64,000 nucleotides of DNA from Leptospira neocaledonica (GCF_002812205.1 NZ_NPEA01000002.1:124001-188000), one strand, 5' to 3'; shown: positions 8,772-17,501, counted from the stretch's first letter. Notes: generated by a model not told the origin, from the letters alone. Numbers and translations: made by a program.

Positions 8772-10037
8772 TTATTTTCCGACTACGAACACGTAATTGG
8801 TGGTTGCTGATCCCCCGATATTGAGCATCAGTCCATTTTTTGCGCCTTCTACTTGGTAATCACCAGCAGTTCCGGTAACTTGTTTGTAGATGTCTAACAT
8901 CATTCTCACACCGGAAGCTCCCACTGGATGTCCCGCTCCGATAAGTCCACCGGATGGGTTGATCGGTTTTTTACCGTGGAAGTCGATCACTCCGTCTTCG
9001 ATTGCTTCGTGTTCTTTTCCAGGTTGAGTGATCCCGAATGCGGAGATCGCTGCATACTCGGAAGAAGTGAAACAGTCGTGAGTTTCGAAAACGTCTATGT
9101 CTTTAGTGTTTAGACCTGAACGATCGAAAGCATCTTTAACGGTTTGGCGAGTCCAAGGAAGAACCCATTTGTCTCCTTTAGATTCTGCAACTTTTGCTTC
9201 GAAAGTGATTGGAGCAACTCTGTGTCCCCATCCTTTGATCTTAGGATAAGCAGAAAGTTTAGTTCCTTTTTTCTTAGCGAATTCTTCTGCGTAATTCTTG
9301 TTAGCAAGAACCACTAACGCAGCACCGTCAGTTACCTGAGAACAATCGGTGATCGCAAGGCGTCCACCCACTGCCATATTGAACTCTCCGCCTCTTGCGT
9401 TTGCATGTTCATTGTTCATGAACCAAGAACGGGTTTGAGCTTTAGGGTTACGTTTTGCGTTTGCGTAATTAATTCTAGAAATTTCCGCAAGTGCTCCCAT
9501 ATAACGTTTTTCATCTAACTTATAACGCTCTAAAAGAACGTCTGCGAGTTTTCCGAAAAGTTTAGGGAATGGGAATTGAACTCCCTTAGCTTCTTTTTCG
9601 TAATAAGCTGCGGTTCCTAAGAAGTCTCCTCCTACGGAAGAAGAAACAGTCTTCATGATCTCCATACCCACAACAATCGCTACATCATAATCTTTAGAGC
9701 GAAGTTTGGTTTGAGCAGCGTCGATAGCAACAGAACCGGAAGCACAAGCAGCTTCATAACGAGCGCCTGGAACTCCGAAGAAACAAGGATCTACTTCAGT
9801 TAAGAAAGCGCCCAAATGCCCTTGGACTGCATATTGTTCCCCATCAAAGTTTCCTACGAAAACTCCGATACGATTTTGTTTGTTTAACTTTTTGATTTCG
9901 TCAGGAGTAAGACCAACTTTTTCTAGTCCGTCTTGAACGGCTTCCCTGAACAAGGACATGAAGGTTTTTCCTTCTTTAGTCCAGTTACGTTGGAAGTCTG
10001 TTTGCTCTCCGCCGAGTACGTAAACTGCATCTTTCAT
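8772..10037 (-). CDS. Thiolase (acetyl-CoA acyltransferase family)
   Basis: This 421-residue protein has the thiolase fold: nucleophile Cys in [11 protein letters not shown] (C98), [10 protein letters not shown] about two thirds along, and the C-terminal [17 protein letters not shown] motif carrying the catalytic His. The layout is closest to the SCP2-thiolase-like/acetyl-CoA acetyltransferase group, which cleaves 3-ketoacyl-CoA with CoA in fatty acid oxidation. It follows the 3-hydroxyacyl-CoA dehydrogenase gene after 18 bases, so the last two steps of the beta-oxidation cycle are encoded together. The hairpin at 8723-8749 ends the operon. It fits Leptospira's use of long-chain fatty acids as main carbon source. 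A second, typical FadA may exist elsewhere. Confidence 0.9.
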   Translation of the reverse strand: MKDAVYVLGGEQTDFQRNWTKEGKTFMSLFREAVQDGLEKVGLTPDEIKKLNKQNRIGVFVGNFDGEQYAVQGHLGAFLTEVDPCFFGVPGARYEAACASGSVAIDAAQTKLRSKDYDVAIVVGMEIMKTVSSSVGGDFLGTAAYYEKEAKGVQFPFPKLFGKLADVLLERYKLDEKRYMGALAEISRINYANAKRNPKAQTRSWFMNNEHANARGGEFNMAVGGRLAITDCSQVTDGAALVVLANKNYAEEFAKKKGTKLSAYPKIKGWGHRVAPITFEAKVAESKGDKWVLPWTRQTVKDAFDRSGLNTKDIDVFETHDCFTSSEYAAISAFGITQPGKEHEAIEDGVIDFHGKKPINPSGGLIGAGHPVGASGVRMMLDIYKQVTGTAGDYQVEGAKNGLMLNIGGSATTNYVFVVGK

Positions 10038-10055
10038 GTAATCTTTCCTCCCTTA

Positions 10056-11366
10056 TTATCCTTTAAAAAGAGAACGAGCGTCTAAAACATCTTTCAATTG
10101 ATAGAAAGGTTTTCCCGCTTTTGCTTTTGCCAATACTTCCGGAACAGGAAGTTTCGCCTTAGTGATTAGACTGATTGCTTCCTTAGGTCCGCCTAAGAAG
10201 TCTACGAATGCAGATGCAGGCGCCCAGTTAAATCCGGTTCCCATCGCAAGGTCGGTCATTTCTTTGCTTTCCACAACTTCTCCTACGAGGGAGAGAGAGT
10301 AGCTTATGTAACGAGCGATGAAGTAACGAGCGATATCTGCTTCCAGACCTTTCGCTTCTTTTACGATATTCATTGCGCCGATATAATCAGCTTCGCCGAT
10401 CCTGCGGTTTGCTTCTTTGATAAAAGGAATATCGAATTTAGGGACCGGAACAAACAGGTCACCTTTGATATCATAATACAATTTTTCCTTTTTACCGTCA
10501 GGAGTTTTGGTCATCTTATAAAGACCTTGTCCGGACTTTCTTCCTAAGTCGCCTTTATCGATCAACTTTTGGAAATAACCTGGAAGTTTGAAGGTAGAAT
10601 GTGCAGCGTCTTTGGTCATCTCATAGAGGTTGTCTACGATTGCCTTGTGAACATCCAAACCAACGAAGTCAGCAGTGTCCAGAGGAGCCATTGCTCTTCC
10701 GGTGTATCCGCTCATGATCGCGTCGATAAGTGCGATACCACCTTTGTCGGAATATTCTTCCGCTTTGATTGCGGCTTCGTTGATCAACTGGAATCCGATT
10801 CTGTTTCCTGCGAATGCAGGAGTGTCGTTTGTATAAACTACAGCGCGTCCCAGAGTTTTGTCTAAATACTCTCCGAGTTTTTTAGTAACTTTTTTATCGT
10901 TTCCTGCATGAGTTACTAATTCGCAAAGGATCATTTTATACGGAGGGTTGAAGAAGTGAGTTCCGTAATAATGTTTTTTACCGTCTTCGTCGAAAGCGTC
11001 AGCTAAACGAGCGATAGAAAGACCGGAAGAAACAGTGGATACGATTGTGCCCGGTTTACGAGCTTTCGCGATCCTTTTGTTGATCGGTTCTTTTACTTCA
11101 TAACTTTCTGCAACAAGCTCGAAAACCCAATCGGATTCGGAGACTGCTTTTTCCAGGTCTTGGTCATAAGAACCAGGAATTAATCTAGGACGGATAGTGT
11201 CCGTCTTGATGGAAGAAATAGCTTTTTCGATCCCTTCTTTGGCTTTGTTAACGTCACGGGCTAACATATGGACTTTTGCCTTACCAAATGCAGCCACGAT
11301 AGCTGCGGATCCGGCGCCCATTGTCCCATTTGCGCCAAGAACGGTTACGGTTTTGATTTCCCTCAT
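10056..11366 (-). CDS. 3-hydroxyacyl-CoA dehydrogenase
   Basis: This 436-residue protein opens with a Rossmann loop ([20 protein letters not shown]) for NAD, followed by the family segments TVSSGLSI and [11 protein letters not shown] and a C-terminal dehydrogenase domain ([17 protein letters not shown], then [14 protein letters not shown]). It oxidises 3-hydroxyacyl-CoA to 3-ketoacyl-CoA. It has no fused enoyl-CoA hydratase, unlike FadB, so a separate hydratase must act before it. It is the first gene of the two-gene operon with the thiolase. Its upstream region (11367-11766) carries several inverted repeats. Confidence 0.9.
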   Translation of the reverse strand: MREIKTVTVLGANGTMGAGSAAIVAAFGKAKVHMLARDVNKAKEGIEKAISSIKTDTIRPRLIPGSYDQDLEKAVSESDWVFELVAESYEVKEPINKRIAKARKPGTIVSTVSSGLSIARLADAFDEDGKKHYYGTHFFNPPYKMILCELVTHAGNDKKVTKKLGEYLDKTLGRAVVYTNDTPAFAGNRIGFQLINEAAIKAEEYSDKGGIALIDAIMSGYTGRAMAPLDTADFVGLDVHKAIVDNLYEMTKDAAHSTFKLPGYFQKLIDKGDLGRKSGQGLYKMTKTPDGKKEKLYYDIKGDLFVPVPKFDIPFIKEANRRIGEADYIGAMNIVKEAKGLEADIARYFIARYISYSLSLVGEVVESKEMTDLAMGTGFNWAPASAFVDFLGGPKEAISLITKAKLPVPEVLAKAKAGKPFYQLKDVLDARSLFKG

Positions 11367-11488
11367 GGAATTATACCAACATCTCGGTTTTTGTAGAGTT
11401 AATCCTTGTTTAAAACAGGCTTTTTAGAGGGAAAGGCTTTTTTCTCCTTCGAAGCCCCTGCTTTAGCCGTTATCTATAAGACTTTGTA

Positions 11489-11505
11489 GAACGGTCGTTA
11501 CGTTC
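11489..11505. promoter_or_regulatory. Candidate operator, GAACG-N7-CGTTC
   Basis: An inverted repeat with perfect 5-base arms, about 125 bases upstream of the 3-hydroxyacyl-CoA dehydrogenase start. TetR-type regulators of fatty acid oxidation often bind palindromes of this kind. That is family knowledge, not proof for this site. Confidence 0.35.
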
Positions 11506-11692
11506 GAAATAAACACTGTTCTTCAAAAAAATCGAATTTTCCCTCAAATTCTGGAAAGTTTGAGGATGTGAAGAAGCTGTTCTTGCTCTTTTAACGATTA
11601 GAACCCACTCAAGTGGGGGACTACTTTCGGGGCATTTATCACCCTTCTTTGCTAGATTATTATGAGGTTTCCCGCTTGCGTCTTGTTAGATT

Positions 11693-11714
11693 GGAATAAA
11701 AGTATTCCGATAAT
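11693..11714 (+). promoter_or_regulatory. Candidate operator and -10 box upstream of the Amt-cyclase gene
   Basis: GGAATA and TATTCC form an inverted repeat with a 4-base spacer (11693-11708), followed directly by GATAAT (11709-11714), a good -10 match. The repeat would occupy the promoter spacer, a usual repressor position. No clear -35 box is seen. Confidence 0.35.
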
Positions 11715-11766
11715 TTAAATTAATAAGCGAACATTTTGTGAGGAATCATTCGGGGGAACCTTTTCT

Positions 11767-13866
11767 ATGAGTTTAGAAAAGAGCTTATTGGATATACTTT
11801 GGGTATTGGTATGTTCTGGACTGGTGTTGATCATGCAAGGCGGTTTCCTTGTATTAGAATCCGGACTTACTAGAGCTAAAAACTCCATTAACGTCGCGAT
11901 CAAGAATGTGGCGGACTTTGGAGTGGCCACTCTACTTTTTTATACATTCGGTTTCGGACTTATGTTCGGAGTCACTTGGAATGGATTCATAGGAACTTCT
12001 TTATTTGCTCCTGTGTTTCCGGAAGGTAAGGCTTGGCCTCCGACTTTCTTCTTATTTCAACTAGTGTTCTGCGGAACTTCTGCGACGATTGTTTCAGGAG
12101 CAGTTGCAGAAAGATTAAAATTTCATTCTTATCTATTCGCCACTGCTTTGATCTCAGGGGTGATCTATCCGATCGCAGGTCACTGGTGTTGGGGAGGAAG
12201 TTTGACGGATGAAAATCATGGTTGGTTGGCAGCGAGAGGATTTCATGACTTTGCCGGTTCCACTTTAGTTCATAGTGTGGGTGGTTGGGTATCGCTTTCA
12301 CTTCTTCTTATCGTGGGAGCAAGGATCGGAAGATTTCCGGAAAATGAACCGCCTAAGATAGTTACCGGAAGTAACCTTCCGATGGCGATGTTAGGTGGAA
12401 TTTTACTTTGGTTCGGTTGGATGGGATTTAATGGGGGAAGTACTTTAGGTTTTAATGAAAAAGTTCCTGGCATCATCCTGAACACGATCATCTCTTCCGG
12501 ATTTTCTCTTATGGTAGCGATGTTGGCCGCATGGTTGATCAAAGGATTTCCGGAGGCAACTGCACCTTTGAATGGGTCCTTGGCTGGACTAGTCGCCATC
12601 ACTGCGGGTGCGGATTGTTTTACTCCAATTCAGTCAGCCATCATAGGTAGTATTGCTGGTTCCTTCGTTCTTCCTGCAGAAAAACTTTTAGAAAAACTTA
12701 AGATAGACGACGCAGTAGGAGCCATCCCGGTCCACCTGATCGGTGGGATTTGGGGAACGATCGCCGTCGGAATTTTCGGAGATCTAAACCTGATTGGGCA
12801 TAATGTTACTAGATCCACTCTTCTCCTTACGCAGGTATTGGGAATACTTTCCGTGGGAGGATTTGCATTCGGACTTTCTTTGTTGATCTTCTACCTAATT
12901 AACAAGTTTTTCCCTCTCCGTGTAGATGGGGACGAAGAAAGAATGGGCCTAAATATCTCGGAGCATAAGGCCACTACAGAGCTAATCGATCTATTTTTAG
13001 CCATGGATTATCAGAGAAAGACTGGGGATCTGGCAGTGGATGTTCCAGTAGAACCATTTACTGAAGTCGGTCAGATCGCAGAGCGTTACAATTTAGTTTT
13101 AGGAACAGTTCGTTCTACACTTGCTGACAATGAAAAAGCAAGGATTGAGATTGCAGATGCTTATGAGAAGGTACGTATCGAGCAGGATAAGGCTGAAAAA
13201 TTACTTCTGAATGTCCTCCCACATTCTATCGCACAGGAATTGAAGTCAAACACCGGGCTTATCGCGGACAGTTATCCGAATGTTTCTATTCTTTTTGCGG
13301 ATATCGTAGGTTTCACTAAACTTTCCGCAGTGATGAGGCCCGAGTCCGTAGTACGCATCTTAAACGAAGTGTTCTCTCATTTCGATATTCTGGCAGAAAA
13401 ATACGGTTTGGAGAAGATTAAGACCATCGGAGACGCGTATATGGCAGTGGGAGGCCTTCCCCTACCGAATGAGGCTCACCCTTTGCTTGTAGCTCATATG
13501 GCTTGGGACATGAAGGAGCTTCTATCCAAATTCAAACTCAAAAAAATGGGTACTAAACTGCGTATGAGAATAGGGATTAATACTGGTCCGGTAGTCGCAG
13601 GAGTCATTGGAACGAAAAAATTCATCTATGATATATGGGGAGATGCAGTAAATCTCGCCAGTCGTATGGAATCTCATGGTGTTCCGGGAGAAATTCAGGT
13701 TACGGAATCCACTGCAGAACTAATTCGATCCGATTTTGCGTTAACAGAAAGGGGAGAGATTAAGGTGAAAGGAAAAGGTTTAGTCAAAACCTTCTTAGTT
13801 AGCCATCGACTACGTTCTCCTGAAGAGAGTTTTACCGATCTAGGATACTCATTCAGCGCAACTTAG
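11767..13866 (+). CDS. Ammonium transporter fused to class III adenylate cyclase
   Basis: This 699-residue protein has a complete Amt domain of about ten to eleven helices (1-380): ESGLTRAKNSINVAIKN, GAVAERLKFHSYL, the twin pore histidines in STLVHSVGG (H169) and PVHLIGGIWG (H323). A linker (about 390-480) then leads to a class III cyclase domain (about 500-690): metal-binding D512 (FADIVGFTKLS) and D556 (KTIGDAYMAVGG), with K552 and YDIWGDAVNLASRME giving the Lys/Asp pair that recognises adenine. The cyclase therefore looks active on ATP. The design implies ammonium transport or occupancy controlling cAMP. No PII (GlnK) gene is adjacent, unlike most amt loci. Amt fusions to kinases are known; the cyclase type is rare. 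Confidence 0.9.
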   Translation: MSLEKSLLDILWVLVCSGLVLIMQGGFLVLESGLTRAKNSINVAIKNVADFGVATLLFYTFGFGLMFGVTWNGFIGTSLFAPVFPEGKAWPPTFFLFQLVFCGTSATIVSGAVAERLKFHSYLFATALISGVIYPIAGHWCWGGSLTDENHGWLAARGFHDFAGSTLVHSVGGWVSLSLLLIVGARIGRFPENEPPKIVTGSNLPMAMLGGILLWFGWMGFNGGSTLGFNEKVPGIILNTIISSGFSLMVAMLAAWLIKGFPEATAPLNGSLAGLVAITAGADCFTPIQSAIIGSIAGSFVLPAEKLLEKLKIDDAVGAIPVHLIGGIWGTIAVGIFGDLNLIGHNVTRSTLLLTQVLGILSVGGFAFGLSLLIFYLINKFFPLRVDGDEERMGLNISEHKATTELIDLFLAMDYQRKTGDLAVDVPVEPFTEVGQIAERYNLVLGTVRSTLADNEKARIEIADAYEKVRIEQDKAEKLLLNVLPHSIAQELKSNTGLIADSYPNVSILFADIVGFTKLSAVMRPESVVRILNEVFSHFDILAEKYGLEKIKTIGDAYMAVGGLPLPNEAHPLLVAHMAWDMKELLSKFKLKKMGTKLRMRIGINTGPVVAGVIGTKKFIYDIWGDAVNLASRMESHGVPGEIQVTESTAELIRSDFALTERGEIKVKGKGLVKTFLVSHRLRSPEESFTDLGYSFSAT

Positions 13867-14014
13867 AGATAGAAACGAAACATTATGAATTGTTTTAGAT
13901 TGCTTTAACGAAAGAAAATGAAAAAAGGTTTTACTCTTTTACCTCTAAGTCTTACGAGTGGAAATTTACTCTAGGAATAACGGAAAGATTCCCCAGATAC
14001 AAGGAGTATCTACC

Positions 14015-14281
14015 ATGGTAGCTAAGAAGAAAGCAAAGAAAAAAGCCGCACCTAAGAAGAAAGCGGCAAAGAAGAAAGTAGCGAAAAAAAAGGTCGTTAA
14101 AGCCACTAAGAAGAAAGCAGTTAAGAAGAAGTCTGCGCCTAAAAAGAAAGTAGTTAAGAAAAAAGCTGCTCCAAAGAAACCGGCGCCTCGTCCTACTGCT
14201 CCAGTTGCGACCCCAGAACCTACGCCTGCACCAAGCCTGTTCCCAACTGGCGGTTCCAGCGAAGGAGAGAGCAATATCTAA
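14015..14281 (+). CDS. Lysine-rich histone H1-like DNA-binding protein
   Basis: This 88-residue, very basic protein is built of AKKKA/APKKK/VKKK repeats (about 1-55), followed by a Pro/Thr-rich section and a short acidic tail ending in EGESNI. The composition matches the C-terminal tail of histone H1 and bacterial H1-like proteins that compact DNA. The start at 14015 is favoured by AAGGAG at 14001-14006; a longer frame from 13958 would add 19 unrelated residues. A terminator hairpin overlaps its stop codon. Low-complexity composition alone does not prove DNA binding. Confidence 0.75.
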   Translation: MVAKKKAKKKAAPKKKAAKKKVAKKKVVKATKKKAVKKKSAPKKKVVKKKAAPKKPAPRPTAPVATPEPTPAPSLFPTGGSSEGESNI

Positions 14282-14293
14282 TTGCTCTTTTTT
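14268..14293 (+). terminator. Rho-independent terminator of the histone-like gene
   Basis: The arms AGAGCAAT and ATTGCTCT with a 5-base loop are followed by six T residues. The stem covers the stop codon of the histone-like gene and the apparent TTG start (14282) of the next gene. A second perfect hairpin (10-bp stem, TCTT loop) follows at 14307-14330. Confidence 0.65.
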
Positions 14294-15454
14294 CTAAAGA
14301 AACTGGTCCCGCTCCCTCTTGGGAGCGGGATATTACTCTACATTCTACTCTTATCCCTATTTTCCGGCCCTCGGTTTAGTCAAAACACTCCTCCTATCTA
14401 CGCAAAAATACTCTGTATTAACTCTCCGGAAGGTTGTGAATGTAAATTTCCTGAAAAGGAACAAAGTATCCGTGTATTTCACGGAGAAGCCGTCATCTTA
14501 GAAGATCCATTCACCAAATCCGAAACCTCAAAGATACGTCGTTCTAAAGATTCCTGCATTTATCCAAGAACCAATTTGAAACCTCTTGCGTACCAGCACG
14601 CGTTCCGACCCATGCAGACCTCTCTGGATCACTCTCCAAAGCCTTTAGAAAGATTTCTATCTCCAGAAGATCTGGAACGTTTGTCTGAATTCCAGCCAAC
14701 GAGTTTAGGAGCCTATTACCCTACGTATTATCATTTAGCATTGGAAGAAGCCTTTCCTGGCACAGAAGTGGCCGCGTATTCTCCTTCCGGAAAAGAAATT
14801 GGCAGAGCGTCCGCTACATTCTTAGAACAAGTACGTTGGGAAGGTAGTGGGATTGCAAAGGACGGAAAGAAGTACCATTTTGCAGGAGAAGGAAAATACG
14901 AACTCTACGATTTGGAATGGGGTTGGGGTGCAGGATACAACTACCAAGTGTTTCCTTATAGGACCTTGGCTGTGAGTTTTAAGGATTTATGCGAGAAAAT
15001 CGGAGCAAAAATTTCTTCCTGTAACAAATCCAAGGTGATCGGTGCATTAGCCTTTATTCCTAGGATCAAAGAAAAGAAGATCAAAATGCAGAATGGAAAG
15101 TACCATGACGGGTATTTCTGCCTGAACGATACAGGATCTCCTCTATATATCCGAGACGACAGATTGGATATGTTCGTAGGGGTTCACGGGGGAGGAAGCC
15201 CCTACCAACCTCAGGAGCTCTCTAGGAACCTATTTTTAGATGCAGGGATTCATCCACTCTATCCTTCCGATTGGAAATTGTACAGTTCCGAAAAGGAAAG
15301 ATTTTGGTGTCCTAAGGAAAAACTTCCCCGAAATCCTTTCTCTCCTTCGGAATCCGAATGCAAATTGGATTATCATGCCCAAGCTCCCGAAAAGGGAATG
15401 GAGATGAAGATTTTTTTTCGTAAGGATGGAAGTCTGGTCCGTTGCAGGACTTGA
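14282..15454 (+). CDS. Exported 3D-domain (MltA-like) protein
   Basis: About 390 residues with an N-terminal hydrophobic export segment (ILLYILLLSLFSG). The C-terminal half matches the '3D' domain of MltA lytic transglycosylases: IGALAFIPRI, then GYFCLNDTGSPLYIRDDRLD with the conserved aspartates in DTG and RLDMF. Such domains bind and cut peptidoglycan glycan strands. The start is uncertain: the only start-like codon before the signal is TTG at 14282, which is inside the previous gene's terminator and directly touches its stop codon. GGAG is 14 bases upstream. No Met occurs until well inside the protein. If the TTG is real, two hairpins control the start. Confidence 0.62.
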   Translation: MLFFLKKLVPLPLGSGILLYILLLSLFSGPRFSQNTPPIYAKILCINSPEGCECKFPEKEQSIRVFHGEAVILEDPFTKSETSKIRRSKDSCIYPRTNLKPLAYQHAFRPMQTSLDHSPKPLERFLSPEDLERLSEFQPTSLGAYYPTYYHLALEEAFPGTEVAAYSPSGKEIGRASATFLEQVRWEGSGIAKDGKKYHFAGEGKYELYDLEWGWGAGYNYQVFPYRTLAVSFKDLCEKIGAKISSCNKSKVIGALAFIPRIKEKKIKMQNGKYHDGYFCLNDTGSPLYIRDDRLDMFVGVHGGGSPYQPQELSRNLFLDAGIHPLYPSDWKLYSSEKERFWCPKEKLPRNPFSPSESECKLDYHAQAPEKGMEMKIFFRKDGSLVRCRT

Positions 15455-15464
15455 CGATTGAATA

Positions 15465-16004
15465 ATGGCTACAATCTTTTCTCACCCAGCAGTTCCAATT
15501 TCTCTCTTCTTCTTTTTCGGAAAAAAGAGAATTCCCGTAATACTTGCAATTTTTGGAATATTCTTCTCTATTCTTCCCGATTTCGATGTAGTCGCTTTTA
15601 AATTCGGGATCCCGTACGAAAGTGACTGGGGTCACAGAGGATTTACTCATTCTATTTTATTTGCTTTGGTAGTATCCTGCATTGTGGCATTCTTCCGAAC
15701 CAAACTGAAAGCAAGTTGGCTTATTATCTTTTTATTTCTTTCTGTATCTGCGATCTCTCATGGAGTATTGGACGCGATGACCACAGGCGGTTTAGGAGTT
15801 GGGTTCTTCCTTCCTTGGCGTTCTGAAAGAATTTTTTTCGAATATAGACCGATACGGGTTTCTCCTATCGGTCCTAAGAACTTTTTTACGGAAAGAGGTT
15901 GGGTTGTGATCCAATCCGAACTTTTATATATTTGGGTCCCGGCGTTTTTGGTTTCAATTGTAGGAGTTGGGGTGAGGCGGCTAAGTAATAAAGAAGGCGA
16001 ATAA
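15465..16004 (+). CDS. YdjM-like membrane-bound metal-dependent hydrolase
   Basis: This 179-residue protein has about four membrane helices and the family's conserved charged and His positions: FSHPAVP near the N-terminus, SILPDFDVVAF, and WGHRGFTHSILFAL. It resembles the DUF457/YdjM (LexA-regulated inner-membrane) group of predicted metal-dependent hydrolases. The ATG lies 10 bases after the preceding stop, so it may be read with the 3D-domain gene. The substrate is unknown. Confidence 0.8.
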   Translation: MATIFSHPAVPISLFFFFGKKRIPVILAIFGIFFSILPDFDVVAFKFGIPYESDWGHRGFTHSILFALVVSCIVAFFRTKLKASWLIIFLFLSVSAISHGVLDAMTTGGLGVGFFLPWRSERIFFEYRPIRVSPIGPKNFFTERGWVVIQSELLYIWVPAFLVSIVGVGVRRLSNKEGE

Positions 16005-16038
16005 GAATTCCGGGGAATAACATTTCCTTAATATTTAT

Positions 16039-16066
16039 TTATTGAATTTTTGTTTTTTCTTATAAT
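16039..16066 (+). promoter_or_regulatory. Candidate promoter of the cyclase-Panacea cassette
   Basis: A perfect TATAAT at 16061-16066, with a weak -35-like TTATTG 16 bases upstream. Transcription would begin about ten bases before the ATG at 16083, giving a nearly leaderless message and ruling out the upstream TTG at 16050. Confidence 0.45.
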
Positions 16067-16082
16067 ATTTACGTTATTCGCA

Positions 16083-16910
16083 ATGCTAAATCCAGAAGAA
16101 TTAGAATCAGATCGATATATTCGCTCAAGGGGTGAAAGAAGTTCTATTGAACTATCTCTTATATCTGGATATGTTGTATTATTTGATTTAGTAAATTCGA
16201 CAAAAATTAAGTCCCTGTCAAAGGGTCAGGCAGCTGATTGGATTTCAACGTTTCTCAACTTTTATGAGATTGTAGTTCAAACAATGAATGATATTGGCGA
16301 TCCTATTAAGTTTTTAGGTGACGGGGTATTTTACGTTTTCCCAGACACAGAAGATGTGATGACAAAGAAAATTCTCTCAAGCCAGACTCAAAGCTCTCCT
16401 GAAACGAAGGCAGATCAGTTATTGGATAAATGTATCGAAGTAATCGAGTATCTAGATAAGCAAAATTCTGAATGGCTAGAGCAAGACCGTTTTTATTTAA
16501 CGATTACTTTGGACTATGGGAATAAAATTTTTAATCCTGCTTTTTTGGATTTAGGTACCCAAAAAAGCCAAGATTACCTAGGATTGCCTATAGACCGTGC
16601 TTTTAGGATAAATGGAATTACTGGGCACAATTATATAAGTCTCTCTGAGTCTTTTTATAATAAAGTTATTCAACAAAATCGGTTTAAAAGTAAAGATTTT
16701 GAAAAAATCCGAATGAAACCAGGGACTCTTAAAGGTATAGAGGATGAAACTTGTGTTTGGATCTATTCGAAACCGTATTATGATCAAAGTAGTTTATCTC
16801 ATAAAAGATTAATGGAAAATAAACTCTTAGTTGAAGATGAAAAGTTACTTGGCAGTAAGATAAGAATTCATCTATTGAAAAATATAATTAATGCACAAGG
16901 AGGCAAATGA
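16083..16910 (+). CDS. Class III nucleotide cyclase-like protein of a two-gene cassette
   Basis: This 275-residue soluble protein carries a cyclase homology domain: YVVLFDLVNSTKIKS (D35) and KFLGDGVFYVFPD (K76, D80) give the two metal aspartates, and QDYLGLPIDRAFRI (D164, D171, R175) matches the family's D-x-x-G-x-x-V-N-x-A-x-R segment. The transition-state Asn is replaced by Asp171, while Arg175 is kept. The domain has no fused membrane or sensor part and a 45-residue C-terminal extension. The ATG at 16083 is chosen because the earlier TTG lies in the -10 box. Its stop is 1 base before the Panacea gene. Gene pairs with stand-alone cyclases are known in anti-phage Pycsar systems; the partner here differs. 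Confidence 0.72.
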   Translation: MLNPEELESDRYIRSRGERSSIELSLISGYVVLFDLVNSTKIKSLSKGQAADWISTFLNFYEIVVQTMNDIGDPIKFLGDGVFYVFPDTEDVMTKKILSSQTQSSPETKADQLLDKCIEVIEYLDKQNSEWLEQDRFYLTITLDYGNKIFNPAFLDLGTQKSQDYLGLPIDRAFRINGITGHNYISLSESFYNKVIQQNRFKSKDFEKIRMKPGTLKGIEDETCVWIYSKPYYDQSSLSHKRLMENKLLVEDEKLLGSKIRIHLLKNIINAQGGK

Positions 16911-16911
16911 T

Positions 16912-17439
16912 ATGAGTATATTGAACAAAGCAACGGTTTGTTTATTGGAGTTAAATCAAGGCCCCCTTGTTAAGACTAAATGGGTGAAGCTCGTTTTTTT
17001 TATAGAAGCATACAGATATTGTAAAAATCAAAATCGAACTTTTCCCGAACTGCAATTTATAAAAATGCCCAACGGTCCTGCATTTTCAGGATATGACGTC
17101 AAATTAGAAGAACTCGAGGCAGAAAATTTAATTCGTGTTCAGAAATCAGCGGGGTATAATTTGAATATCAATACAAAGATTGAGCTTATTGATCCTACTA
17201 TTCTCAGTGAAATTGAACCTGATTTGAAAGCTGAAATTGAAAACGTATTCCATTACTTTAAAGAAAAATTAACTCCTTGGATTAGTAATTTTTCGCATAC
17301 TATGGATATTTGGAAAAAAGCGGAAATGTGGGATCCTTTAGATTTTAATCTTCTTTTATCGGATTCGGGGATTCAATTACAAACCATTCAGGCGAAAAAT
17401 ATACGGGATTTGATTGATCAAAAGATACAAATCCCGTAA
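16912..17439 (+). CDS. Panacea/SocA-like antitoxin-type protein (DUF4065 family)
   Basis: This 175-residue protein is similar in layout to Panacea (SocA-like, DUF4065) proteins: helical N-terminus LLELNQGPLVKTKWVKLVFF, then FPELQFIKMPNGPAFSGYDVKLEELEAENLI, where the P-x-G-P-x-x-x-x-Y segment is typical. Panacea domains neutralise unrelated toxins in toxin-antitoxin pairs, bound to the neighbouring gene's product. A strong AAGGAGG (16897-16903) sits 8 bases before the ATG at 16912, inside the 3' end of the cyclase gene, so the two are translationally coupled. The region is AT-richer than both flanks. No toxin-like gene other than the cyclase adjoins it. Confidence 0.68.
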   Translation: MSILNKATVCLLELNQGPLVKTKWVKLVFFIEAYRYCKNQNRTFPELQFIKMPNGPAFSGYDVKLEELEAENLIRVQKSAGYNLNINTKIELIDPTILSEIEPDLKAEIENVFHYFKEKLTPWISNFSHTMDIWKKAEMWDPLDFNLLLSDSGIQLQTIQAKNIRDLIDQKIQIP

Positions 17440-17501
17440 GTATATCAAGTAATTGCTATTTTTTGAATGTTCAATTGGCTTTCGAGATCTCTAAAAACCA
17501 A

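Larger units (their letters stand above)
11367..11766. other. 400-base divergent intergenic region, no gene
   Basis: This separates the minus-strand beta-oxidation operon from the plus-strand transporter-cyclase gene. I find no convincing small gene or RNA. It contains inverted repeats at 11489-11505, 11542-11565 (7-bp arms), 11604-11617 (5-bp arms) and 11693-11708, the first and last listed separately as operator candidates. It must hold promoters for both directions. Confidence 0.6.

Noticed and set aside
12270..12602. Minus-strand frame inside the Amt domain
   Set aside because: A Pro/Asn-rich shadow; the plus-strand Amt motifs explain the region.
13966..14274. Minus-strand frame rich in Phe and Ala opposite the histone-like gene
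   Set aside because: It is the mirror of lysine codons; it has no ribosome site and no plausible protein composition.
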